A stretch of 64,000 bases of DNA from Oreohelix idahoensis (taxonomy: Eukaryota; Mollusca; Gastropoda; Stylommatophora; Oreohelicidae): assembly GCA_024509875.1 (NCBI GenBank), contig JAMPIV010018779.1, positions 338,307-402,306 on the forward strand, written 5' to 3'. The notes under the pieces were generated by a model, which was given only the letters and a program-made list of their open reading frames with translations, did not search any database and was not told where the DNA came from. Position numbers and translations under genes: made by a program. The number at the start of each line of letters is the position of its first letter. Position 1 is the stretch's first letter. This document shows, in pieces, positions 1 through 10,163 of this stretch.

Positions 1-7
1 TTTTTTT

Positions 8-792
8 AAGGAGTTTATAGCGTGCAGTAAAAAAAATGTAACATCAAATTGACAAAAAGCGTGGGGCACTTTAGCGCTTATCTTATATTTTATCCATAAG
101 TGTGTAATAAAGTATAAAGCAGAAGTTAATTCCATATATACCCTTCAAAAGAAGTTAAGGACCAGTAGGTGAAAATGACCCAAAAATTATAAAAATTATA
201 TTTCATAAGTAATTAATCTGACATTGATTTTTCTCGACCGACAAACATTCAACGCGTGCTGCGTGGGCCACCAGCATACCGTGTGGCTAGTGTTTAGCTC
301 AGCAAGCACGCTGAAAAAATGCTGCTGAGACACCAAAATGTGGGTGTTTTTAATGATGTCTGAGCATGAAAATAATACCTGCTATTCCAAAAATGCGTGA
401 TGCATGTGGAAGACTATAGTGTTGGTCTTGAGCTGTACTCACAAAATTGTCTTTATAAGCAACACAAGTGCTGCATAACCATTGCACAACAATATGCCTC
501 AACGACGAAAGCTGAGTGTTGTGGATAAAGGAAGAGCCATTGCGTGGTTGCAGGAAGGTCTTACTGTCCGAAATGTCGCTCAGAGGCTTGCATGAAAATA
601 GTGTTGATTGTCACTGATAAGGTTGTCATGTTATACTTTGAAGTGCTGTGTTTTTATTGTTCATTTTCATTTCACTTTGCACCCTTAATAAAAATGGTCC
701 TTAACTTCTTTTGAAGGGTATAGAATCAGCGCACCAGGCTTTTTGTCAATTTGATGTTACATTTGTTGACTGCAAGCTATAAACTCCTTGAG
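8..792. mobile_element. Degraded Tc1/mariner-like DNA transposon with nested inverted repeats
   Basis: Two inverted-repeat pairs bracket this segment. The outer arm at 8-61 (starting AAGGAGTTTATAG, ending TTGACAAAAAGC) is the reverse complement of 738-789 with few mismatches. An inner pair, CCCTTCAAAAGAAGTTAAGG at 141-160 and its complement at 697-718, is next to TATA on both sides, as expected for a TA-targeting element. Between the arms lies a short transposase start (494-595). The body is far too short for an autonomous element (about 1.2-1.6 kb), so this is an internally deleted, non-autonomous relic. Whether the inner pair is the real terminus and the outer pair belongs to a second, older palindromic element cannot be decided from one copy. 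Family assignment rests on the transposase fragment and is inference. Confidence 0.6.
494..595 (+). pseudogene. Tc1/mariner-type transposase N-terminal fragment
   Basis: A 33-codon reading frame starts at ATG 494-496 and ends at TGA 593-595. It begins MPQRRKLSVVDKGRAIAWLQ and continues through EGLTVRNVAQRLA. This matches the first helices of the N-terminal helix-turn-helix in Tc1-like transposases, which typically read R-x-L-S...G-x-A-I-x-x-x-x-x-G.....VA..L. The rest of the DNA-binding domain and the whole DDE catalytic domain are missing. It sits inside the inverted repeats at 8-164 and 690-792, so it is the remnant coding part of that element. It cannot be functional as it stands. Confidence 0.6.
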
Positions 793-810
793 AAATTATT
801 TGTGGCTTTT

Positions 811-1125
811 TAGAGCATTAAGAGCCAGTGTTTAAAATATTTTTTAAAATATTTTTTATTTTCTTCTTTTTAATGTTATTTATTTTGTTGTTTTTAAATT
901 TAAGTCACATGTAATCGATCCGCTAATGACATTATCAGTTTGCGATAAACGAGTCCAGAGCACAGGAGGCGGACTTCATTATTCAGTATTTTACACGAAA
1001 AGTTAATATTTTTTGTTCGTTTTATTATTTTTTTTAATTTATAAGAGTTTAAAACTACATTGTTTTTAAATGTAGTTGTCAGTTGTGTGTATGTCTGTGC
1101 ACGCGCGTGCGATAGTGTGGAGAGG
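811..1125. repeat. First copy of a ~530-bp tandem duplication
   Basis: The block from about 811 recurs at about 1341 (TAAAATAT aligned at 832 and 1362, period about 530). The stretch TAATGACATTATCAGTTTGC at 925 recurs at 3934 and runs on through GTGCACGCGCGTGCGATAGTGTG in both copies. Identity is high. No coding potential is seen; the small frames here are AT-rich noise. The region between 1126 and 1340 is AT-rich single-copy sequence within the unit. Confidence 0.7.
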
Positions 1126-1340
1126 GGTAGAAGTTTCAATATTTTTCTCAAGAAAGATAATCTTGTTGGAAAGAATACACCTTGATTATTTGCAGATCTC
1201 CCATTTCACCGATGATACAATACCCAAAAAAAAATTAATAATAATAATAATATTAATTTTATTCATTTTATTATTTTTACGACTGATTATTGTATTGTCA
1301 TGGGGAATACACAACTATGCCAAGTTTCAGAGCTATTGTT

Positions 1341-1455
1341 AGTGCATTAAAAGTCTGTGTGTAAAATATTTTTTTAAATATTTTTTATTTTCTTCTTGTT
1401 AGTGTTATTCTTTTGTTGTTTTTAAATTTAAGTCAAATGTAATCGATCAGCTAAT
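1341..1455. repeat. Second copy of the ~530-bp duplication, left half
   Basis: Homologous to 811-924. It is interrupted after CTAAT (1451-1455) by a 2.5-kb insertion, and the unit resumes at CTAATGACATTATCAG (3932). Confidence 0.7.
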
Positions 1456-3931
1456 TGTCGTACATTTAGATAGGTATTAGAGATATATTTGGTCCGTCTG
1501 AATAAAACAGAAAAAGTGGGGTTATCTGAGACAGAAAGTGTTAGAATAGATTCAACGAGTGAATAGATTAAGGTGAAGATCTGTCTCTGGAATGAGTGAA
1601 TTCTCTAGTCCAGCCTATCTATACGAATATCTTTTGGTAATAGACAATCTATCCAACCTCCCTATAAATACAATTATAAGCTAACTACTCACGCACACAC
1701 ACAGTTATGTGACAATAGGACTCACAGACATGAAAACTATGGTAAATGGAGATTGGGGCTGGGCTGACCAACACGATAAATTAAGTTTTGTTTAGTTTAT
1801 TATCACTTAAACTTCTCACAACATCAAACATATAGAAATCAATATAAATCAAGTGTTACAGATATATGAAAATAACCCCATAAGTGCCCTCCCCTCTGTT
1901 CAGAAAAGATCCCGCACGAAGTTAATAACCCAAAAGGTCAAAGATTAACACTAGGGTATAGAATAGACAGTAAAGCAAAGAACAAAGTTCCGAGGTAATC
2001 TATCCCGTAAAATAACAGTATTAGCGAACAAAAAAGAAGTGGGTACAATGATTATACAAAAGGAAATATTCACTCCTCTTTCTCTCACTCTGTCAATCTG
2101 TGGCCACATACAATCTCGCGTACCTACTAGTTGGTTAACAACCTATTGAACGTAAACATTAGTGTACATGTAACATAATCCAGTGTTGTGCTTCTCCGAA
2201 GTGAGTCCCAGTTCCTCTACGAATAATTAATTTTCCCAATGGGGAACGCCTACTTTGGTGGTGCGTTATTGGATTTGAAAATGTCACATCAGATAGTTCA
2301 GGTAGCAAAATATAAACCGCGATCTAATGTAGACAGTAGACAGTACTTCCAATAGCTAAAGGAAACATCCGATTGGTAAACTGTTTAAGAAAAAGGTGAC
2401 GATGATGGTATATCCTATCGATTTTCCACTCTGGGGTTGAGTGCCGATTGTGTAACAACGTAATTCCCTGGATAAATTCACTTGAAAACTCGACTGTCAG
2501 TAGTCGGGAAAAATGTTATATATATTTTTGGCCACAGCGGGCTGATACAATTGAATGCAAAAATTTGGGTATTTTGTAAGCCCAGTTACGATTACCTATT
2601 GTTTATATTTTCGGTCTCTCTCTGGATGAAGCAAGAGAACCGCACTAGTCAACATCGAAGACCCAATAAAAATTGTTACTGGTGCTATTTAGACCGCTGG
2701 CAACTGGTTTGTGATCAGTACTAAATTTAGGAAGAAAACAAAACATTTAACCACAATATCAATATCCTATCCTATCACCCGTAAGGGGTAAGATCTCTTA
2801 TCCTCTCCGTCATTTAATTAAATTATAAGGCACATGTGTCTTAGCCTATCTCATCACTCTTCGCTCAACTGGTACAGGTTGGGTTTTAGGTATGCGCCTT
2901 TCCCCTCCCGCCCGATAAAACACTCAGCGCACAATATCAGTGTTAATTTAATTATGACTACTTTAAAAAATATCGCTTGACATTACTAGCTATTTGTTTC
3001 GCCACATGATATTACACTAGTCACTTATATAATTACACATAATGGATAGAAGTGAATTGTATTCCGTCAATTATCAGTCGCCTAGTGTATTATTTAGTCA
3101 GTTAAACATCTCTTTCTGGGTGATAGCGGGTGATTAAATCTACATTACAACTGGAAAAAATAGTTATGCGTTATTTAATACGCTAGTTTTAGCACTTATA
3201 AAATCCCAGTGAATTATAATGATAAACTTAACACATTAAATCGCGTAAATGCTAATTTCTATTACCGCAATCAGAAAGGAAACAATCTCCACGGAATGCT
3301 ATAACACACTTTCACAATGGCTCTAGAATCACGAGCTAGATTATCCAAAAATTTCTGAGCGACTAAATAACTGACTTTGAGAGGATGGAGTATTTATACA
3401 GATTATGGTGTTATTTCTCTAACTGGTGCAACGATTCACACTTTCGTCCTGCGGGAAAATCAGCGAGGTTTCCTTCGGAGATAAAAGATTTCCCTGATCG
3501 CTCGCTCGTGATGCCGAAACGACATTAAACAGACATGGGCCATGCGAATGGGCTTTCTTTGATTTCCTCCGTTTCCGCAGGTCAAATACTTAGTCCCCTG
3601 AGTGTATAAACATCACAGGATTTGCTCCCCTCGTAAGGAAACTTCAAACGCTGTACCTTCCGCGTGCACTCTGCTCGTCATCGTAATATTGACAGCTCCG
3701 CTTGCGTGAAAGCTCCGTTAGACAAGCGTTCTTCGCTCCTCTGAATGAATGATAGTTTCGAAAGTATGTAAACAAGCTCGCAAGCTCGCGAAAGCAGGAA
3801 AAATAGGAGTGGCTAAAATATGAGTCAAAAGACAGCTAATTGCGTGGTGACTGCATAGCAAAACGTAACCGCTAAATGAGGAGCAAAGGTGGTAGGATTA
3901 ATGTAGGCTATATTTACATATACACGTCACA
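1456..3931. mobile_element. 2,476-bp insertion, probable solo LTR
   Basis: The insertion is defined by comparison with the uninterrupted repeat unit at 811-1125. The target pentamer CTAAT is present on both sides (1451-1455 and 3932-3936). The inserted DNA starts TGTCG and ends GTCACA, giving the TG..CA ends and 5-bp target duplication typical of LTR retrotransposons. I see no coding frame above noise, no internal direct repeat that would mark two LTRs, and no recognisable gag or pol. A solo LTR left by LTR-LTR recombination is the simplest reading. A non-autonomous large LTR element without coding sequence is the alternative. It shares no obvious sequence with the LTRs at 4-19 kb apart from the TGTCG start. 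Confidence 0.55.
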
Positions 3932-4127
3932 CTAATGACATTATCAGTTTGCGATAAACGAGTCCAGAGCACAGGAGACGGATTTCATTATTCAGTATAT
4001 TACACGGAAAGGTAATTTTTATTTTTATTTTTTTTTTAAAACTTGGTAACAGTTGTAAATTACAGTTTTTTAAATGTAGTTGTCAGTTGTGTGTTTGTCT
4101 GTGCACGCGCGTGCGATAGTGTGTGTG
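3932..4127. repeat. Second copy of the ~530-bp duplication, right half
   Basis: Homologous to 921-1118. It contains the same palindromic GTGCACGCGCGTGC stretch and runs into (GT)n at the junction with the next LTR. Confidence 0.65.
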
Positions 4128-4767
4128 TGTGGAAGTGGGAAGGGGGGGGAGTATACTGACTGAGATCAGCTGTGAAGGTATCTGTATCTAATAAGTGTGG
4201 TGTATTACAGATAACCTTACTTGCTACCACATTTATACCTCAGTCAGAATTATTCTGGAATATTGTGATGACTACGTTAAATGTCTAGGGTTATGAAAAT
4301 GATGAAGTGTAAGTCACAACAACAACAGACAGATAAACAATTTAATTTATTCCACAACACTTTACAACACTGTGACACTCACACACATATAACACTCTAT
4401 AAGACTATCTTAAATGAGTCAAGTGTAAAGTTTCAAATATATATGTAATAATTCTTTCAATAATGGATATCCTGATTCAACTACACAGTGAACCAGGAAT
4501 CACAATCAAATGTAATTACAAGTAGTATGTACACAGTTTATAAATATAATCTTCGTATTGACATATTTTATTATTCTTATCCTATGTGTGTAAGTTGTGA
4601 AGTAATAATATGAGGTAATACTGGTTTTGTTTTTCACGCTAGGTTGTTGTTTGTCATCATGACTTCAAGTGTTTGATTATCTTGGAAATAGTATTGGGAA
4701 AAGTTCACAGTTCCTGTCATTTGCAACAGTTTATTGTCCCTCTGTGTTAAATATACTGTCAATTTTT

Positions 4768-4806
<39 letters not shown>

Positions 4807-6582
4807 TAATGTTGAGCTACTCTGGCCACAGAAGCTTATCTTTCGTGATGGCGGCAGGAAAAGACTCCTCTGCTCGATTGCTTCCTGTGTTCTGGAGACA
4901 CCTCACTGGTCGCTATCTGGACCCAGGCAGGAGTATGCTGTCAGCCTCTGGATTCAGCAAAACTCAGACCAGGTGCTGCTTCAATAACTTAGGACCACGG
5001 TCCCTGAAACAAGAAGGTTGTACCTCCTACTTCAGATCTAATTTATAATCTATTTCCATACTGAACACAATACATAACAAACACTGAGTTCAGAGCGGTA
5101 GGCCAACTGCTAGCTTCATCTGAAACAATTTACACCAGTATACTCCTCCCTAATGGTTACTACGCCTCTGCAATTCCAGCATTAGTTCTTTCTAGTCAAT
5201 AAGATAGGTGTCAGTGTACTGTTTGGCAATTCCATGCAGTTTTACTTTTCTCCGACACGTCCTGTTCAGCTTGGAGCACTATCTAGGCCTTGCCTCATGT
5301 TTGCTACTGAACCACACACATATACAGACATAAATTATCAATTTTCATTCAATTTTCATTAAAAAGATATCAAATATGTCAAGCTTACCACAATTCATGG
5401 AAATAATACACAAATACGTTGACTGGCGATGAATAATGGCACAAATTCCGATCTGCCTCTGTCCCAGACTTTTATTTAGAAAAATATGATCTGGATCTCA
5501 ACGCACTGTTTCTTAGTAAGTTTATTTTAAAATGTGGCACTGAACTGACGCTCCTAATTGACTATATTGGCGGGTCTAACCAATCGGGCCATGTTTACAC
5601 AGCTTTTCAAAAAATTTTACCCTTCTCACGTTTCCCCTAACAACGAAAATTAGTAGTTGTAGTCCGACTAATCGTGTTTAGCCTTACATTTACTTCTATC
5701 CAATCAAATAGGATTTTACATGGTGGCCCATTTCCCGTAAAATAGTGGTTTCAAAACATGCCACTGTGCGATTATTATTTGGTGTTGTCTGACACCCTCA
5801 CTATTTTCTTTTGGCTATAATTTGTTAATTCCTAGACTATTTGCGTAACACTTAACATATTCTTTGTCAGCAAGTCCTAAGAAACCCAAATATATAAATT
5901 TAATGGGGCTAAGGGGCTGCGTTCAAAATATGCATTTTCTTCTAGGATAGTCGTGTATTTTTATTTTATTTTTATCGATTTAGAACCGCCACCTGTCCTG
6001 CCTTTTCGACTGTTCTGTCATACTAATGTCAGGATTTCAGACATAAAACAGTAGAATGTCATGTTTCCCAATAAGCATTTTACAGGTTTTTAAACCTAAC
6101 TCTCGTAGTTGTAGTGTTTTTTATCACTGTCTATTTGAAAAAAGTTAGTGCTTCTGGCCTTACGCTTGGGGTGGCATTAATTATATATCGCGAGACGCGT
6201 GTTAGTGTTGCATGCGTTCCTGCTTTCAGCCCTCACTCTCTCTATCCTAATTCCATCTGTAGTTCCGTTTATGTTAACGTAGTGTATAAAATGAAATTAA
6301 TGGAAGTATTAATTTAGGTCATTATGCAGTGTGCCTAGCTCAAGGTTTTCTTAGAAATACAGTACACGTTTTATAGTAGAAAGCGTGTATTGATGCAGTA
6401 GGCTTTACTATCAACGTGAAACGTTACAATTTGCAGACGAAGTAGAAAACAAGGGGGATTTTTGTACGCCATTGTGACAGCACTGTACCTTTACCATTTC
6501 TCTTTCCTTTTATTGAATTTATGTGTTAGGCTTTACATTTACCTTTTAATTTATATATGTGGATTTAGAATGTTTCACGACA
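4128..6582 (-). mobile_element. LTR of the outer retrotransposon copy, inverted relative to its partner
   Basis: From TGTGG (4128) to CACGACA (6582) this is a diverged copy of the LTR seen at 10164-12315 and 16981-19401, in the same plus-strand direction as those. The matching stretch begins clearly at ACTGACTGAGATCAGCTGTG (about 4156). The left ~30 bp are partly deleted. The adjoining internal sequence (from about 6590) is a pol fragment coded on the plus strand, whereas an LTR in this direction should flank minus-coded pol. The two LTRs of this outer copy therefore face each other. The body contains a G-run of 33 (4770-4802) where the intact copy has only 4. Confidence 0.75.
4770..4802. repeat. 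Poly-G tract (33 G) inside LTR
   Basis: Uninterrupted G33. The same LTR site has C12 at 9968-9979 (opposite strand) and only GGGG near 17639, so the tract has expanded in a copy-specific way. Confidence 0.95.
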
Positions 6583-6589
6583 GTCCACA

Positions 6590-8511
6590 AAATTAAAGGT
6601 CCATATGTTGCGCTGTTAAGAACGTGGACTGATGAAAAGGCAGAGGAAAATATTACATCCTCATACCAATATGTGAATGAGCTGACCACACGTTTAAAAA
6701 CTGGCTGGAAACTTGCCAATGAAAATTTGAGACAAGCCAGGAAGAAACATGCTGCCTATTTCAACAGGAAGGCTAAAGACAGAGATTTGGCTGTGGGAGA
6801 GAAGGTACTGCTTCTTCTCCCCGGTAGTCAGAATAAGTTACAAATTGGATGGCAAGGTCCATATACAGTTCTAGAGAAGGTGTCTAGAACCAATTATAAG
6901 ATAGATAAGAAGGGGAAAGAAAAAATCTATCATGTGAATCTCCTGAAGAAATAATTGGAAAGAGAAAATCAGGAAGAGACACACTTGTTGACCTTGTCCA
7001 TTGCCATGGAGATGAAAAAGGAACCACTTTCATCATTTGAATATCCATTACATCCCCGTGAGACAGCGGCACAGGTGAAAATCAGTACACATTTAACGAA
7101 AAATCAGAAAGAGAGAGTGCAACAGGTTCTAGATAATCATATAGAGGTGCTCACAGACCGACCGGGGCATACAAACTTATTGGAATATGATATGAAACTG
7201 ATAGACCCCACACCTGTCTGTATGAAACCCTATTCGATTCCTTTTGCTAAGGAGAAAGCTTTGAAGGAAGAGATAGACTATTTGTTGAAGGAAGGAATTA
7301 TTTCACACAGTGAATCTTCGTATATTTCCAGTGTTGTGCTCTTAAGGAAACCCTCTGGAGAACACAGACTCTGTATAGATTACAGGAGACTGAATGCTAT
7401 TACAGAAGGACAGGTGGATCCATTGCCGGATACAAATCAGTTGTTTGCCAGGCTAAATAAAGCTAAATATTTCTCAAAAGTGGATCTGAGTAAAGGATAC
7501 TATCAGATTCCAGTAAAGCCTGAGGTTAGACCATACCTAGCTTTTAGTACCTCAGAGGGACACTATGAGTTTAACAGATTGCCATTTGGATTGAAGAATG
7601 CCCCTAGTGTCTTCTCTAGAATGATGAGAAAATTATTGGACCCTCTGAATAATCCATGCATCACAAATTTCATGGATGATATCCTTATAGCAACAGAAAT
7701 ATTTGAGGAACACATTGACTCTCTGAATATGCTGTTTAATCGACTTAGAGAAGCGAATTTAACAGCCCGACCAACCAAATGTTGCGTTGGATGTAAAGAA
7801 TTAGAATTCTTGGGACACACAGTCCATTAGGGAAACATGACCCCTGACCCCAAGAATTTAGAGAAACTAAAGAAAGCCCCGAGACCACAAACCAAGAAAG
7901 ACGTGAGATCCTTTGTCTCATTATGTGGTTTCTACCAAAAGTATATCAAAAACTTTAATTCCATATGTGCACCGTTAACTGATTTGACACGTAAAGGAAA
8001 TCCAGATCGAATTACATGGACACCACAATGTGAATTGGCTTACCAGGAATTGAAGGAAAAGCTCACAAGCAAACCTATTTTGAAATTACCTGACTTAAGT
8101 CAAGAATTCATTGTAAGAACGGATGCCAGTAATATCGGGCTAGGTGCGACACTGCTATAGAAATCAGATGCATTGGATGGGGAATTAAGCCCAGTGGCAT
8201 ATGCTAGCAGAAAGTTGAATAAAGCTGAAACCAACTACTCAACTAGCGAAAAAGAATGTCTTGCAGTAATATGGGCGATAAAGAAATTCAATATTTATCT
8301 GTATGGGAAGGCATTTAAGTTGCAGACGGATCACAAACCCTTGTCGTTTCTAGCGCAGGCTAGGCATGAAAACTCTAGGTTAATCAGATGGTCATTACTG
8401 ATGCAGCCATTTGAGTTTAGCATAGAGTATATATCTGGTAAGACAAATCTGGGAGCGGATTTTTTAAGCCGCCATCCGTGTGATGAGAATCACCGTAAGC
8501 CCCAGAAATAA
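6590..8511 (+). pseudogene. pol: Truncated pol of the outer LTR retrotransposon (integrase C-terminus, RT, RNase H)
   Basis: One plus-strand frame reads from the integrase C-terminal region through reverse transcriptase to RNase H and is about 90% or more similar to residues 617-1249 of the intact copy at 12386-16135. Visible landmarks are a GPY-type end module (WQGPYTVLEK), the RT motifs VDLSKGYYQI and FMDD, and an RNase H start RTDASNIGLGA. The frame is broken by three in-frame stops, at 6952-6954 (TAA for a Tyr codon), 7828-7830 and 8158-8160 (both TAG where the intact copy has CAG). All gag, protease and integrase catalytic core sequence is missing: homology starts abruptly about 10 bp after the inverted LTR. 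The frame ends TAA at 8509-8511, before the polypurine tract. Not functional. Confidence 0.9.
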
Positions 8512-8563
8512 TAATAAATTTCTCTATGTGTATATAGAATTATAGACTGACATATAACGTCTG

Positions 8564-8581
8564 TTTTAAAAGGGGAGAATT
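8564..8581 (+). promoter_or_regulatory. Polypurine tract of the outer copy
   Basis: AAAAGGGGAGAAT directly precedes the TGTCG start of the right LTR at 8582. The intact copy has the equivalent GGGGAGAATT at 12325-12316 on the minus strand. This is the expected plus-strand primer for reverse transcription. Confidence 0.75.
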
Positions 8582-10163
8582 TGTCGTGAAACATTCTAAA
8601 TCCACATATATAAATTAAAAGGTAAATGTAAAGCCTAACACATAAATTCAATAAAAGGAAAGAGAAATGGTAAAAGGACAGTGCTGTCACAATGGCGTAC
8701 AAAAATCCCCTTGTTTTCTACTTCGTCTGCAAATTGTAACGTTTCACGTTGATAGTAAAGCCTACTGCATCACTACACGCTTTCTACAATAAAACGTGTA
8801 CTGTATTTCTAAGAAAACCTTGAGCTAGGCACACTGCGTAATGACCTAAATTAATACTTCCATTAATTTCATTTTATACACTACGTTAACATAAACGGAA
8901 GGACAGATGGAATTAGGATAGAGAGAGTGAGGGCTGAAAGCAGGAACGCATGCAACACTAACACGCGTCTCGCGATATATAATTAATGCCACCCCAAGCG
9001 TAAGGCCAGAAGCACTAACTTTTTTCAAATAGACAGTGATAAAAAAACACTACAACTACGAGAGTTAGGTTTAAAAACCTGTAAAATGCTTATTGGGAAA
9101 CATGACATTCTACTGTTTTATGTCTGAAATCCTGACATTAGTATAACAGAACAGTCGAAAAGGCAGGACAGGTGGCGGTTCTAAATCGATAAAAACAAAA
9201 ATACACGACTATCCTAGAAGAAAATGCATATTTTGAACGCAGCCCCTTAGCCCCATTAAATTTATATATTTGGGTTTCTTAGGACTTGCTGACAAAGAAT
9301 ATGTTAAGTGTTACGCAAATAGTCTAGGAATTAACAAATTATAGCCAAAAGAAAATAGTGAGGGTGTCAGACAACACCAAATAATAATCGCACAGTGGCA
9401 TGTTTTGAAACCACTATTTTACGGGAAATGGGCCACCATGTAAAATCCTATTTGATTGGATAGAAGTAAATGTAAGGCTAAACACGATTAGTCGGACTAC
9501 AACTACTAATTTTGGTTGTTAGGGGAAACGTGAGAAGGGTAAAATTTTTTGAAAAGCTGTGTAAACATGGCCCGATTGGTTAGACCCGCCAATATAGTCA
9601 ATTAGGAGCGTCAGTTCAGTGCCACATTTTAAAATAAACTTACTAAGAAACAGTGCGTTGAGATCCAGACCATATTTTTCTAAATAAAAGTCTGGGACAG
9701 AGGCAGATCGGAATTTGTGCCATTATTCATCGCCAGTCAACGTATTTGTGTATTATTTCCATGAATTGTGGGACCGTGGTCCTAAGTTATTGAAGCAGCA
9801 CCTGGTCTGAGTTTTGCTGAATCCAGAGGCTGACAGCATACTCCTTGGTCCAGATAGCGACCAGTGAGGTGTCTCCAGAACACAGGAAGCAATCGAGCAG
9901 AGGAGTCTTTTCCTGTCGCCATCACGAAAGATAAGCTTCTGTGGCCAGAGTAGCTCAACATTATGTGCCCCCCCCCCCCTCAAAAATTGACAGTATATTT
10001 AACACAGAGGGACAATAAACTGTTGCAAATGACAGGAACTGTGAACTATTTCCAATACTATTTCCAAGATAATCAAACACTTGAAGTCATGATGACAAAC
10101 AACAACCTAGCTTGAAAAACAAAACCAGTATTACCTCATATTACTACTTCACAACTTAATAAC
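8582..10163 (+). mobile_element. Right LTR of the outer copy, first part
   Basis: Starts TGTCGTGAAACATTC after the polypurine tract and follows the LTR consensus in the same orientation as the outer pol. About 400 bp are deleted near 9768, where CATGAATTGTGG jumps to GACCGTGGTCC. The LTR is cut near 10158 by the insertion of the intact copy and continues at 19402. It forms a ~2-kb inverted repeat with 4128-6582. Confidence 0.8.

Noticed and set aside
1456..3931. Treating this insertion as an LTR of the Gmr1-like family
   Set aside because: It shares the TGTCG start only. The rest does not align with the LTRs at 4128, 10164 or 16981.
6559..8511. Possible reassigned stop codon (TAG where the intact copy has CAG)
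   Set aside because: The other stops replace Tyr and Lys codons, and the LINEs here also carry ordinary nonsense codons. Simple decay explains it.
10159..10163. ATAAC as the target duplication of the intact retrotransposon
   Set aside because: The bases after 19401 are CACAC; no match of 4-6 bp could be found without moving the LTR ends.
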